DNA of 39,744 nucleotides from Candidatus Tantalella remota (lineage in GTDB: Bacteria > Omnitrophota > Gorgyraeia > Tantalellales > Tantalellaceae), in the NCBI GenBank assembly GCA_030765685.1, contig JAVCCB010000042.1, positions 1 to 39,744 on the forward strand. Reading direction: 5' to 3'. The position numbers and the translations under genes are program-made. The stretch's first letter is position 1. Every line of letters starts with the position of its first letter. Of this stretch, positions 14,919 to 24,114 are shown one piece after another. Below the pieces are notes generated by a model, which saw nothing but the letters and a program-made list of their open reading frames with translations, was not told the DNA's origin and did no database searches.

Positions 14919-15470
14919 ATGTTAGATATAAACATCACGGGCAGGAACCTCGATCTTGACAAAAGTATCAAGGCCTATTTGAACAAAAAGCTCGGAAAGT
15001 TGGAAAAGGTATACAAGCGGATATATAAATGCGAAGTCGTTCTCGATGAAGAAAAGGTAAGGAAGAACGCGGAAATAATACTATATCTTAAAAGGAACAG
15101 GATAGTCGCCAAGGAGAGTTCGCCGGACATGTACGCCTCCATAGATAACGCGTGTGATAATGTGAAGAAGCAGCTTAGAAGGTTGAGCGGAAGGGTATCC
15201 TCCCGCAGGAGAAAGGCGATGTTCGGACGTTTTATGAAACCCGCGGAATATTTCGGTATATCGGAAGATACGGTAGTGGCCGAGCCCCGGGGCTTCATAG
15301 TTAAAGCGGATTTTTTCGCGAGTAAGCCGATGCTTCCGGAAGAGGCCAGGCTGGAGCTTGATATGATGGAAAAGGTGTTTATAACGTTCAAGAACGCGGA
15401 CACGGGTGAAGTCAACGTGCTATACAAGAGGGCTGACGGAGATTACGGCCTGATAGAACCGAAGTTCTGA
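14919..15470 (+). CDS. hpf: Ribosome hibernation-promoting factor, long form
   Basis: 183 aa. The N-terminal HPF/RaiA domain (INITGRNLDLDKSIKAYLNKKLGKLEKVY) binds the 30S decoding centre; the C-terminal domain (VKADFFASKPMLPEEARLELDMMEKVFITFKNADTGEVNVLYKRADGDYGLIEP) is the dimerisation domain of long HPF, which pairs two 70S ribosomes into 100S dimers in stationary phase. A basic linker (SSRRRKAMFGRF) separates them. AAGGAG precedes ATG 14919 at good spacing. An adjacent sigma70-like promoter suggests expression independent of the Lpt genes. Confidence 0.94.
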   Translation: MLDINITGRNLDLDKSIKAYLNKKLGKLEKVYKRIYKCEVVLDEEKVRKNAEIILYLKRNRIVAKESSPDMYASIDNACDNVKKQLRRLSGRVSSRRRKAMFGRFMKPAEYFGISEDTVVAEPRGFIVKADFFASKPMLPEEARLELDMMEKVFITFKNADTGEVNVLYKRADGDYGLIEPKF

Positions 15471-15498
15471 CCAAAAAATACAGGAAAGGTGAATTACA

Positions 15499-16779
15499 GT
15501 GAAGAGTAAACTTAAGAAACTTGAAGGAACATCGAAGCAGCTGGATATAGAAATGCCTAAAGAGATCGTTGAGCGGAAGATCAACGAGGTACTTGAGGAA
15601 ATAAGGAAAAATACCGAAATACCAGGTTTCAGAAAGGGCAAAGCGCCCCTTGACATGGTAGTAAAGAACAGTCAGATGGAAGCCATGGAAGAGGCGCAGA
15701 GACGCCTTATCCCCCAGGGATATCAGCAGGCTCTGGAAGAGCATGCTGTAGCTCCGGTAAGCTATCCGGAAGTCTCGGATGTGGAGATGTCCGTCGCGGG
15801 AGTCCTGAAGTTCAAAGCCAAGGTCGATACTCATCCTGAAGTGGGCTTGAAAAAGTATAAAGGCCTTAAGGTAGTTGCGACTAAAGTCGGTATCGACGAT
15901 AATGAGATCAGCGAGACTTTCGAAAGGTTTCGGAACATCAACGCGGAATTCAAGGATGTAGACAGGCCGATACAGAAGGGCGATTTCGCCATATGCGATG
16001 TAGAGACCGTTATGGACGGCAAAGTGATCTCAAAAAAACGAGAGAACATGTGGGTAGAAGCTGACAAGGAAGCGTCGATGCTCGGAATGGGAGAAGATCT
16101 CTGCGGGGCGAAAAAGGGCGACTCGAAGGAAGTTGAAGTGACTCTTCCGGAAGGGTATCCCGACAAGAAATATGCCGGCAAGAAGGCGACCTTTAAGATA
16201 GATATAAAAGAGACAAAAGAAAAAATACTTCCCGAGATCGATGATGAACTGGCTAAAAAAATAGGCAAGGACAGCATCGCGGAAGCCAGGGAAGAGATAA
16301 AGAGCCAGCTTCTTGAAAAAAAAGAGGCCAATGTGAAGGTGGAGATGCAGAACCAGATCCTTGACCAGCTTTTGAAGGCACATACTTTTTCTTTGCCGGA
16401 ATCCATGGTCAAAAGGCAGCTTGAAGTGCTGATCCAGAAAGCGGAGAACGATCTTCTCCATAAGGGTGTCGAGAAGGAAGCAATAGAGTCGCACAAGGAA
16501 AAGCTTTCGGAACAGCTAGGGAAAGAAGCGGAGAACAAAGTAAGGGCATATTTCATACTGGATGAGATCGGAAACCGTGAAGATGTAAAAGTCTCAGATG
16601 AGGATGTTGACCAGTGGCTTAGCGCGTTAGCGGCCTCATATAGTCAGCCCGTAGAGAGCGTTAAGAAGTACTACGAAGAGCATGATCTGATAAACGGCCT
16701 TAGGGAGCAGCTCCGGGAAGAAAAGACGTTGGAGTACCTTTTATCAGAAGCGAGCGTGAACGAAAAGAGCAAAAAATAA
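15499..16779 (+). CDS. tig: Trigger factor
   Basis: Ribosome-bound chaperone and peptidyl-prolyl isomerase, 426 aa, normal length. The ribosome-docking loop reads PGFRKGKAP (family GFRxGKxP) near residue 43. The FKBP-like domain is about residues 150-235 ([16 protein letters not shown] ... [17 protein letters not shown]), followed by the helical SurA-like C-terminal arms. Start is GTG 15499, with GGAAAGG upstream. It is followed 46 bp later by clpP, the standard tig-clp arrangement. Confidence 0.96.
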   Translation: MKSKLKKLEGTSKQLDIEMPKEIVERKINEVLEEIRKNTEIPGFRKGKAPLDMVVKNSQMEAMEEAQRRLIPQGYQQALEEHAVAPVSYPEVSDVEMSVAGVLKFKAKVDTHPEVGLKKYKGLKVVATKVGIDDNEISETFERFRNINAEFKDVDRPIQKGDFAICDVETVMDGKVISKKRENMWVEADKEASMLGMGEDLCGAKKGDSKEVEVTLPEGYPDKKYAGKKATFKIDIKETKEKILPEIDDELAKKIGKDSIAEAREEIKSQLLEKKEANVKVEMQNQILDQLLKAHTFSLPESMVKRQLEVLIQKAENDLLHKGVEKEAIESHKEKLSEQLGKEAENKVRAYFILDEIGNREDVKVSDEDVDQWLSALAASYSQPVESVKKYYEEHDLINGLREQLREEKTLEYLLSEASVNEKSKK

Positions 16780-16825
16780 TATAAGCCAGGTATCTGCGCT
16801 GATAATCTATTCTAAGGAGGATCTG

Positions 16826-17413
16826 ATGAGTATTGTTCCGATGGTGATCGAAAAAGAAGGAAGGCTGGAAAGAGCCTACGATATCTACTCACGTCTGTTG
16901 AAAGATCGTATCATCTTTATAGGTACCCCCATAGATGATAACGTAGCCAACATAATCGTGGCCGAGCTTTTGTTTCTCCAGATGGAAGATTCGGACAAGG
17001 ACATAAGCGTTTATATAAACACCCCCGGTGGTTCTGTTACGAGCGGTCTTTCCATCTACGATACCATGCAGTTCGTCAAACCCGACGTGAACACATACTG
17101 TATGGGGCAGGCTTCCAGTATGGGGGCTGTTCTTCTCGCGGCGGGAGCCAAGGGGAAAAGGTTCGCTCTTCCGCACGCCCGGATAATGGTACACCAGCCG
17201 TGGGGCGGCGTTCAGGGAGCGGCGGCCGATATACACATCCAGGCTACGGAAATACTCAGGATGAAAGAGCAGCTGGAGGGTATCCTGTCGCATCATACCG
17301 GGCAGCCTATCGAGAGGATAAAAGAGGATACAGACAGAGACTATTTTATGAGTGCTGAAGAAGCCAGGGAATACGGCATCGTGGATACTGTAATCGAGAA
17401 TATGAAAAAATAA
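16826..17413 (+). CDS. clpP: ATP-dependent Clp protease proteolytic subunit
   Basis: Serine protease subunit of Clp, 195 aa. The catalytic triad is visible as S98 ([15 protein letters not shown]), H123 ([11 protein letters not shown]) and D172 ([17 protein letters not shown]). [22 protein letters not shown] is the oxyanion-hole strand. It assembles as a tetradecamer and needs an AAA+ partner. clpX, which often follows directly, is not here: the next gene is an aminotransferase. A strong AAGGAGG ribosome site sits 5-6 bp before ATG 16826. Confidence 0.97.
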   Translation: MSIVPMVIEKEGRLERAYDIYSRLLKDRIIFIGTPIDDNVANIIVAELLFLQMEDSDKDISVYINTPGGSVTSGLSIYDTMQFVKPDVNTYCMGQASSMGAVLLAAGAKGKRFALPHARIMVHQPWGGVQGAAADIHIQATEILRMKEQLEGILSHHTGQPIERIKEDTDRDYFMSAEEAREYGIVDTVIENMKK

Positions 17414-17415
17414 AA

Positions 17416-17472
17416 TGAGAGCTTGCCCTGTGCCGGAGCGAAGCGAATAAGTCGAAGGATCTACGCGAAAGA
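17416..17472 (+). repeat. Degraded post-stop element after clpP
   Basis: Starts TGAG two bases after the clpP stop, contains GGAGCGAAGCGAATAAG and ends GAAGGATCT like intact copies, but the helix I arms are lost. Confidence 0.5.
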
Positions 17473-17504
17473 TCAGATATGAAAAAGAAAGAGAGAAGCG
17501 TGTA

Positions 17505-18635
17505 ATGAGGAAAAAGAGGCTTATGTCCCCCGGACCGACGCCGGTGCCTGAGAAAGTGCTGCTGAAGATGGCAGACACTATCATCCATCACCGTACTCCG
17601 CAGTTCAAGGCGGTACTTAAGGATGTGCATGCCAAATTAAAGAAGGTCTTTTGTACGAAGAACCCGGTGTTCGTATTAGCTTCAAGCGGTTCCGGAGCCA
17701 TGGAAGCCTCTGTCGTGAATCTGTTGTCAAAAGGGGACAAGGCGCTTGTCGTAAGAGGTGGAAAGTTTGGAGGAAGGTTCGCCGAGATATCAGAGGCATA
17801 CGGTATAGAAGTAGTTACGTATGACGTTAAGTGGGGAGAAGCTGCCGATCCATCTATAGTGGAGAAGATGCTTAAAGATGACCCCTCGATAAAAGTGGTT
17901 TTTTCTACATTGTGTGAGACATCTACGGGAGTAGTCCATGATATCGAGGCAATAGCCGCTGTCACGTCAAAAACGGACGCGGTGATCGTGGTGGATGCTA
18001 TAAGCGGATTATCCGCCGATGAGCTGAGGGTGGACGGCTGGGGAGTTGATGTAGCGGTTTGCGGTTCTCAGAAGGGGCTGATGCTTCCTCCCGGGCTGGG
18101 ATTCTTAAGTCTTAGTTCTAAAGCGGAGAAACTGGTTGAGAGGTCAGACCTCCCGAAATATTATTTTGATCTGGCGGCGGCGAAAAAAGCGCACGACAGA
18201 GACGATACTCCGTGGACACCGGCGATCTCCCTGATCATGGGGCTCAATGAGGTACTGGATATGCTTCTTGAGGAAGGAGTCGATAATGTGCTCACCAGGC
18301 ATGCCCGGCTCGCGGAAATCACGCGTGAGGCCGTTAAGGCTATGGGGCTTGAGCTGTTTTCCTCCAGTCCGTCTAACGCGGTGACCTCTGTAAAAGTCCC
18401 TGAAGGAGTGGACGGTACGGCGCTTGTCAAGAAGATGAGAGATGAGCAGGGCGTTACTATAGCCGGAGGACAGGCGGAGCTTAAAGGGAAAATATTCAGG
18501 GTAGGGCATCTTGGTTATATGGATGGATTTGATACTATAACGACCATAGCAGGCATCGAAATGGTGTTGACGCAGCTTGGGTATGATATGGAACTAGGTA
18601 AAGGCGTGGCTAAAGCCCAGGAAATGCTTAAATAA
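17505..18635 (+). CDS. Class V PLP aminotransferase (serine/alanine-glyoxylate or phosphoserine type)
   Basis: Fold-type I class V aminotransferase, 376 aa. Seen: N-terminal MSPGPTPVPEKVL and HHRTPQF, SSGSGAMEASVVNLL (cofactor phosphate loop), IVVDAISGLSADEL with D164 contacting the pyridine nitrogen, GSQKGLMLPPGLGF with Schiff-base lysine K190, and RVGHLGYMDGFD at the C-terminus. Family members include serine- or alanine-glyoxylate aminotransferase and an archaeal-type phosphoserine aminotransferase. Because serA follows 110 bp downstream, the likely role is phosphohydroxypyruvate transamination in serine synthesis (inference). An ordinary serC is not in the window. The start has only a weak purine-rich ribosome site. 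Confidence 0.9.
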   Translation: MRKKRLMSPGPTPVPEKVLLKMADTIIHHRTPQFKAVLKDVHAKLKKVFCTKNPVFVLASSGSGAMEASVVNLLSKGDKALVVRGGKFGGRFAEISEAYGIEVVTYDVKWGEAADPSIVEKMLKDDPSIKVVFSTLCETSTGVVHDIEAIAAVTSKTDAVIVVDAISGLSADELRVDGWGVDVAVCGSQKGLMLPPGLGFLSLSSKAEKLVERSDLPKYYFDLAAAKKAHDRDDTPWTPAISLIMGLNEVLDMLLEEGVDNVLTRHARLAEITREAVKAMGLELFSSSPSNAVTSVKVPEGVDGTALVKKMRDEQGVTIAGGQAELKGKIFRVGHLGYMDGFDTITTIAGIEMVLTQLGYDMELGKGVAKAQEMLK

Positions 18636-18636
18636 C

Positions 18637-18717
18637 TGAGGCCATAACTTACGGAGCATAGCGACGTAAGTTATTTGGCCGAAGTTATCCCGCCCTTTTG
18701 TAAAAAGGGCGGGGTCT
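18637..18717 (+). repeat. Two-hairpin post-stop element, copy B (before serA)
   Basis: TGAG begins one base after the aminotransferase stop. Helix I: GGCC with GGCC (18640-18643 and 18677-18680), TT bulge on the 3' arm, perfect 10-bp ATAACTTACG with CGTAAGTTAT. Linker GAAGTTATCC. Helix II: 11-bp CCCGCCCTTTT with AAAAGGGCGGG around a GTA loop, then GTCT. No T-run follows, so it is not a standard terminator. Confidence 0.8.
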
Positions 18718-18745
18718 AAAGATAAAACTGAAGGAGTTGTACAAG

Positions 18746-20335
18746 ATGGCTATCAAGGTTCTGATCAGTGATCCACTCTCGCAAGAGGGAGTGAAGATAC
18801 TGAAGGATAATAAATTCAAAGTCACGGAAGTATCCAAGTTATCGGAAAACGAACTGGTGAAAAAGGTAAAGGGCTATGACGCTCTGATAGTGAGAAGCGG
18901 TACCACTGTGACCAAAAGAATAATCGACGCATCAGACAATCTTAAGGTCATAGGCCGGGCAGGGGTAGGCCTGGATAACATTGATGTAAAAGCGGCTTCA
19001 AAAAAAGGCATAGTCGTGATGAACGCGCCGTCCGGGAATACTGTTTCTACGGCGGAGCTCGCGTTCAGCCTTATGATGGCCCTGTCTAGAAATATACCGC
19101 AGGCCAGCCAGTCCGTCAAAGAAGGCAGGTGGGACCGGAAAAAATTCATGGGCGTGGAGCTTTGCGGAAAGACCCTTGGCGTCATAGGTCTCGGACGCAT
19201 AGGGGCTGAATTTTCCAAAAGAGCCCTCAGCTTTGGTATGAAAATACTGGCTTTCGACCCCTTTCTTTCGGAGGAAAGGGCAAAGGCGCTCAACGTGGAA
19301 CCCGCTGATATGGATACGCTTCTCAAAAACGCGGATTTTATAACCATACATACGCCGCTTACTGATGAGACTAGGTATCTTCTTGATGAAAAAGCCTTTA
19401 AAAAGATGAAAAAAGGAGTCCGCATAGTTAACGCGGCAAGAGGCGGGATAGTGGACGAGAAAGCTCTGGCGAAGAACCTTAAGAGCGGCAAGGTGGCGGG
19501 AGCAGCCCTGGACGTGTATGATACCAAGTCAAAACCTCCCGTTGACAGCCCGGTAGTGAATATGCCACAGGTGGTAACCACCCCTCATCTCGGAGCAGCT
19601 ACTTCCGAAGCCCAGGTGAATGTTGCCATAGATATGGCAAAGAGCATTTCGGACGCGCTTCTCGGGAAGGGATTCCGCAATGCCGCGAACATGCCGGTTC
19701 TGGAAGAGGAAGCTTTGGTAGCGGTGCAGCCTTACGTTAACTTGGCGGAGCGCCTCGGATGCATACAGGCACAGCTCACAGATGAGCCCATTAAGTCGAT
19801 CACAGTAAAATACATCGGCGAGATAGCGAATCTTGACGTTTCTGTCATAACGAGGGCCCTGATAAAGGGTATATTCGACCCGATATTGGATGAGGATGTT
19901 AATTATGTTAACGCTTTGCTGATAGCACAGGAGCGTGGTATCCAGATCACGGAGAAGAGGACGTCTCAGATAATGGACTTTGCCAATCTTCTCAGTGTGG
20001 AATTTGATACCGGCAAGAAAAAACATTTTATTATGGGTACACTTTTTTCCAACAAGGAACCCCGGATAATAAAGATAGACAAGTTCCAGGTGGAAGCCGT
20101 TCCTTCGGGATATATGCTGGTTGTTTCGAACAACGACGCGCCCGGAGTGGTGGGCAAGATAGGAACACTGCTTGGAAAGCAAGGGATCAATATCGCCGAG
20201 ATGAGCTTTGGCAGGGATGAAAAGTCGGGTAAAGCCATAAGCCTTCTCAACGTGGACAGCGAGGTCCCGAAGGATGTAATAAGAAAACTCAAGCAGGCGA
20301 AAGATATTCTGGACGTAAAACAGGTACGCGTGTAA
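18746..20335 (+). CDS. serA: D-3-phosphoglycerate dehydrogenase
   Basis: Long-form SerA, 529 aa, oxidising 3-phosphoglycerate with NAD+ in the first step of serine synthesis. Order: substrate-binding domain, NAD domain with VIGLGRIGAEFSKRA (near residue 147) and catalytic block VVTTPHLGAATSEAQ; the intervening ASB domain (about 315-450); and a C-terminal ACT domain (YMLVVSNNDAPGVVGKIGTLLGKQGINIAEMSFGR), usually the serine feedback site. Start ATG 18746 is preferred over TTG 18737 because AAGGAG lies at 18731-18736, 9 bp before the ATG. Downstream comes a Claisen-type synthase gene, 30 bp away. Confidence 0.96.
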   Translation: MAIKVLISDPLSQEGVKILKDNKFKVTEVSKLSENELVKKVKGYDALIVRSGTTVTKRIIDASDNLKVIGRAGVGLDNIDVKAASKKGIVVMNAPSGNTVSTAELAFSLMMALSRNIPQASQSVKEGRWDRKKFMGVELCGKTLGVIGLGRIGAEFSKRALSFGMKILAFDPFLSEERAKALNVEPADMDTLLKNADFITIHTPLTDETRYLLDEKAFKKMKKGVRIVNAARGGIVDEKALAKNLKSGKVAGAALDVYDTKSKPPVDSPVVNMPQVVTTPHLGAATSEAQVNVAIDMAKSISDALLGKGFRNAANMPVLEEEALVAVQPYVNLAERLGCIQAQLTDEPIKSITVKYIGEIANLDVSVITRALIKGIFDPILDEDVNYVNALLIAQERGIQITEKRTSQIMDFANLLSVEFDTGKKKHFIMGTLFSNKEPRIIKIDKFQVEAVPSGYMLVVSNNDAPGVVGKIGTLLGKQGINIAEMSFGRDEKSGKAISLLNVDSEVPKDVIRKLKQAKDILDVKQVRV

Positions 20336-20365
20336 GGCGCGGCCAAAATATAAAAGGAGACAAGC

Positions 20366-21628
20366 ATGGCAGAGAAAACTACCAAAAAAAATATGATCCG
20401 TTTAATAGATGTTACTAACCGTGACGGTGTGCAGACATCGCGTCTGGGGCTCGCGAAGCTCCAGAAGACCATAGTTAACCTTTATCTCAGCAAGATGGGA
20501 GTATTCCAGTCGGAATATGGTTTCCCGTTCACTCGCCATGAGTTGAACTATCTTAACGCGAATCTTGATCTGGCCGAAAAAAAGGCCATATATCCTATGC
20601 GGCTGGAAGGATGGATACGGGCTATCGAGGTGGATGTCAGGTCTACGACCAAAAATACTCCCAGGCTAAAGCATATTAACATGTCTATTTCCACGTCGGA
20701 CCTTATGATAGAGAAAAAGTTCGCCGGGAAAATGGACCGTGCCGGGGTCATAAAGGCAATGACAAAAGCTTTAAGGCTCGCGAAAAAGAGCGGTTTTAAG
20801 ACGGTCGGAGTCAACGCGGAAGACGCGTCACGGACGGATCTTGACTATCTTATAGAATTTGCCGAGGCCGCTAAGGCGAACGGTGCGGACAGGGTGAGGT
20901 ATTGCGATACTCTCGGGTTTGATGACCCCTTTACCATATATGACAGGGTTTCCGCGCTGGCCAGCAAGGTAAAGATGCCGATAGAGCTCCACTGCCATAA
21001 CGATCTTGGCATGGTAGTAGCAGTAAGTGTCGCTGGAGCGAAAGCCGCGATAGACTGCGGTGTTGACGCGTACATAAATACTACCGTGAACGGCATGGGT
21101 GAAAGGGCGGGTAACGCTGATCTGGTAAGCTGCATACTGGCCCTTAAATATTCCAGCGGGTTTAAAAACAATCGAAAATACAAACTGGATCCGAACATCA
21201 ACCTGAAGATGGCGTGGAAACTCGCTAAATACGCTTCTTATGCTTTTGGAGTTCCGCTACCGATCAATCAGGTAGGTGTCGGGTTGAACGCGTTCGCGCA
21301 TGAGTCGGGAATACACGCGGACGGCGCGCTTAAAGATCGCAGGAATTACGAGCTTTACGATTACGAAGAGCTTGGCAGGGGGGACCCGGAGATCATAGAT
21401 ACAGGCAGGAATATAACGGCCGGAGAATACAGCGGCATTAAAGGGTTCCGCAACGTTTACAATAAACTTGAAGTGAAATTCAAGGACGATAAAGAGGCTA
21501 CGAAGATACTGGAGCTTGTCAGGTACGCGAACGTGCACACACAGAAACCACTGGTCCGTGACGAACTTCGGTTCATTGCCAAGTATCCGGATGCAGCGAA
21601 AAAGATATTTACGATGTCCCCCTCCTGA
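20366..21628 (+). CDS. Homocitrate/isopropylmalate synthase-family (HMGL-like) enzyme, specificity unknown
   Basis: 420-aa member of the DRE-TIM metallolyase superfamily, which makes alpha-isopropylmalate, citramalate, homocitrate or (Re)-citrate from acetyl-CoA and a 2-oxo acid. Seen: IRLIDVTNRDGVQTS (metal Asp and catalytic Arg; most members read D-T-T-L-R-D-G-x-Q), VNAEDASRTDLDYL, RVRYCDTLGFDDP, MPIELHCHNDLGMVVA (HxH metal ligands), VNGMGERAGNADL and AHESGIHADGALKDRRNYELYD. There is no C-terminal LeuA regulatory domain, so leucine-regulated LeuA is unlikely. It sits directly after serA with AAAGGAGA before the ATG. The neighbours do not decide between the possible substrates. Confidence 0.85.
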   Translation: MAEKTTKKNMIRLIDVTNRDGVQTSRLGLAKLQKTIVNLYLSKMGVFQSEYGFPFTRHELNYLNANLDLAEKKAIYPMRLEGWIRAIEVDVRSTTKNTPRLKHINMSISTSDLMIEKKFAGKMDRAGVIKAMTKALRLAKKSGFKTVGVNAEDASRTDLDYLIEFAEAAKANGADRVRYCDTLGFDDPFTIYDRVSALASKVKMPIELHCHNDLGMVVAVSVAGAKAAIDCGVDAYINTTVNGMGERAGNADLVSCILALKYSSGFKNNRKYKLDPNINLKMAWKLAKYASYAFGVPLPINQVGVGLNAFAHESGIHADGALKDRRNYELYDYEELGRGDPEIIDTGRNITAGEYSGIKGFRNVYNKLEVKFKDDKEATKILELVRYANVHTQKPLVRDELRFIAKYPDAAKKIFTMSPS

Positions 21629-21659
21629 TATTTGAGGGCGGGCTTTTAAAGGAATAAAA

Positions 21660-22769
21660 ATGAAGAGATCGTTAAAGTATATCTTGGGTCCGATACTGCT
21701 GGTATCGATCCTGTTTTGCTGCGGCACAGCGCACGCGAAGGCGCCGGAAAAGGGATTTCTGGTGAGGTGGTGGGAGAGGATCACGCATTCTGAGGTTCAG
21801 AAGCCGAAACCGCCTGTAGCTGAACCGACCGCCGCGAAAGAGACGGAGATAGAAAAAAAGCAGGTTGAGTTCCCATTGAAACCAGTGCCACAGGTAAAAC
21901 CGAAGGCAGTCGAAAAGGTCGAAGAGATAATGCCGTCAGTGAAAAAAGAAAAAAAGACAGCGGCGATCCCGGCTGACTTGGCGGCAAATGAGCCGCTCGT
22001 AAAGGAAATAGAAGCGCGTCTGAAGAAGAAACCCGCGCTCATGGAGACCATACCCAACCTTTACAGTAAGAAAAGTGTGAAGGACGAAGGGTTCTACTAC
22101 TATTATGCTCCTCCCGGGGAGACAGCTCGCAGGCTTATAAGGCTGGATCGTGAAACGCTGAATGGTCTGCTCAAGAAAATAGATGAAGAAAAAGCAAAGG
22201 TACCGGCGAAAGTGCTCCCCCGGGTTCCCGCGATGCTTATTCCCAAAGACTCAAAGGTGCCGGTAGTTGAAGCCCTGGAAGAGTCAGAAGAGTTGGAAAA
22301 GGACGAAGCCATGGATACGGAAGCCGAGGAGGAGACTCTGGAAGAAGAAATACCGCTTGACAAGGATGAGATGCTCGAGAGGATAGAAAAACGCCTGAAG
22401 GTGTATTCTGAGATCATCTATATTATCCCGGGACTTTCTTTTTCCGAGACGGATTCCGGGGGCAGGGAATATTTTTATACGGGTGATAGTGGGAAAACTC
22501 TTCCGTTGGACGCGCTCAATAAAAAAACCTTGTACAATTTGTTTTCAAGGATCAATAATGAGGCGACCAGGATAAACACGGAGCGTCTGGTAAGACAGCT
22601 TCAGCAGCTTGAGCAGATCAGAAGAAGCAGTCAGAACATACCGCAGCCGCCACCGCAACCGATGTCGCCGCCGCAGGTATTTATACCGCCGCAGCCGCCG
22701 CCGCGGCCTCAGATGCCACCGCAGCCACCGCGGCCGCCAGCACCACCGGCGCAGCCGCCGAGACGGTAA
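21660..22769 (+). CDS. Unknown secreted protein with a duplicated module and proline-rich tail
   Basis: No family recognised. A signal peptide (residues 1-26, basic start, hydrophobic core, cleavage after AHA) points to export. Residues 45-110 are Lys/Glu/Pro-rich. Two similar modules follow at about 113-180 and 236-305: each has E(I)E.RLK, a hydrophobic stretch ending IP.L, an aromatic FYYYY/YFYTG block, then LRLD/LPLD and L..LL/LF..I. A Glu-rich linker (about 205-232) separates them. The C-terminus (about 329-369) is a Pro/Gln/Arg tail. The pattern suggests a periplasmic or envelope-linked protein with repeated domains; no enzymatic motif is visible. purA follows 20 bp later. Confidence 0.75.
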   Translation: MKRSLKYILGPILLVSILFCCGTAHAKAPEKGFLVRWWERITHSEVQKPKPPVAEPTAAKETEIEKKQVEFPLKPVPQVKPKAVEKVEEIMPSVKKEKKTAAIPADLAANEPLVKEIEARLKKKPALMETIPNLYSKKSVKDEGFYYYYAPPGETARRLIRLDRETLNGLLKKIDEEKAKVPAKVLPRVPAMLIPKDSKVPVVEALEESEELEKDEAMDTEAEEETLEEEIPLDKDEMLERIEKRLKVYSEIIYIIPGLSFSETDSGGREYFYTGDSGKTLPLDALNKKTLYNLFSRINNEATRINTERLVRQLQQLEQIRRSSQNIPQPPPQPMSPPQVFIPPQPPPRPQMPPQPPRPPAPPAQPPRR

Positions 22770-22789
22770 AAAACTAAAGAAAGGAAATT

Positions 22790-24070
22790 ATGGGATACGG
22801 AACAGTTTTAGTGGGAGCCCAATGGGGAGACGAAGGTAAAGGCAAAGTAATAGACATACTAACAGAGGATGTGCAGTACATAATACGCTACCAGGGTGGC
22901 AACAATGCCGGTCATACGGTCGTAATAGGTGAAGATAAATACGTACTTCATCTTATCCCGTCAGGGATACTGCATGAAGGAAAAATATGCGTTATAGGGC
23001 ACGGTGTTGTGATCGATCCGCAGGCGCTTATAAAAGAGATAGAGCTCCTGAAGGAAAAGGGCATTATCTGTGAAGGACGTCTTAAGATCAGCGATAAAGC
23101 GCATGTTATTTTTCCTTATCATCAGAAACTTGATGAACTTAGGGAGATGAAAAGGAAAAAAGGAAAGATAGGGACCACAAAAAAAGGTATAGGTCCGTGT
23201 TATTCTGATAAGGTAGCGCGTGTAGGCATACGCATAGCGGATCTTTTTGACGAAGAATATTTGAAGGAACGGCTTGAGATAAACATAGCGGAAAAGAACG
23301 CTGTATTCAAGGACCTCTACGGTTTTGAGGGTTTCTCAGTACAGGACATTTTCGACAAATATATGGAATACGCCGCGTTCCTGAAGGAATATGTCTGCGA
23401 TACTATGCTGTTGCTGAACGAAGCGCTGAAGAAGGACGAGTCCATATTGTTCGAAGGAGCACAGGGGACTTTTCTCGACGTAGATTACGGCACGTATCCT
23501 TATGTGACGTCCTCGAACTCTACGGCCGGAGGGGCTTGTACCGGCGCGGGAGTGGGTCCGTCCAGGATAGACAGGGTCATAGGGGTAGTAAAGGCGTATA
23601 CCACGCGTGTCGGAGAGGGACCTTTTCCCACAGAGTTCGGGCCGGACCTGATGGAGACTATAAGAGAGAAGGGCGGAGAATTCGGAGCTACCACGGGCAG
23701 AGCTCGCAGGTGCGGCTGGTTCGACAGCGTTTTGGTAAAAAATTCGGTAGACATCAACGGAATAGATCAGATGGTCATAACAAAGCTGGACGTTCTTGAC
23801 GATCTGGAAACCATCAAGATATGCACCTCGTATGAACACAAAGGGAGATCGTACAACAACATTCCGGGAGAACCGCATTTTCTCGACAGATGTGTGCCTG
23901 TGTATGAAGAACACCCTGGATGGATGACGGACACCTCCAGCGTAACCGCATACGGAGATCTTCCGGAGAATGCCCGGAAGTACCTGGATAGGATAAAAGA
24001 GCTTGTGGGAACAGAGATAATGCTGGTTTCTGTCGGTAAAAGCAGAAAACAGACGTTGAGTTATAAATAA
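22790..24070 (+). CDS. purA: Adenylosuccinate synthetase
   Basis: GTP-dependent enzyme joining IMP and aspartate to adenylosuccinate, the first step from IMP to AMP. 426 aa, full length. Seen: VLVGAQWGDEGKGKVID (P-loop-like GDEGKGK with catalytic Asp), RYQGGNNAGHTV (catalytic His), GTTKKGIGPCYSDKVARVGIR, FEGAQGTFLDVDYGTYPYVTSSN, GPFPTEFG, GATTGRARRCGWFD and VITKLDVLDDL. ATG 22790 follows AAAGGAAATT. It lies between envelope genes with no obvious pathway link. Confidence 0.97.
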   Translation: MGYGTVLVGAQWGDEGKGKVIDILTEDVQYIIRYQGGNNAGHTVVIGEDKYVLHLIPSGILHEGKICVIGHGVVIDPQALIKEIELLKEKGIICEGRLKISDKAHVIFPYHQKLDELREMKRKKGKIGTTKKGIGPCYSDKVARVGIRIADLFDEEYLKERLEINIAEKNAVFKDLYGFEGFSVQDIFDKYMEYAAFLKEYVCDTMLLLNEALKKDESILFEGAQGTFLDVDYGTYPYVTSSNSTAGGACTGAGVGPSRIDRVIGVVKAYTTRVGEGPFPTEFGPDLMETIREKGGEFGATTGRARRCGWFDSVLVKNSVDINGIDQMVITKLDVLDDLETIKICTSYEHKGRSYNNIPGEPHFLDRCVPVYEEHPGWMTDTSSVTAYGDLPENARKYLDRIKELVGTEIMLVSVGKSRKQTLSYK

Positions 24071-24114
24071 AGAAGGTATAATTTTTCAACTTCCACTATG
24101 TTAAGGAGGGTATT

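Noticed and set aside
14555..14925. Two overlapping short ORFs (81 and 80 codons) in the lptB-hpf gap
   Set aside because: They read through hairpin repeats and the hpf promoter; no protein family, no ribosome site.
18689..18713. GC-rich hairpin before serA as an intrinsic terminator
   Set aside because: The stem is strong but no T-run follows. It is better explained as helix II of the repeated two-hairpin element.
24056..24082. Promoter TTGAGT/TATAAT before the OmpA-domain lipoprotein gene
   Set aside because: The -10 is perfect but the spacer is only 15 bp and the -35 overlaps the purA end; not strong enough to list.
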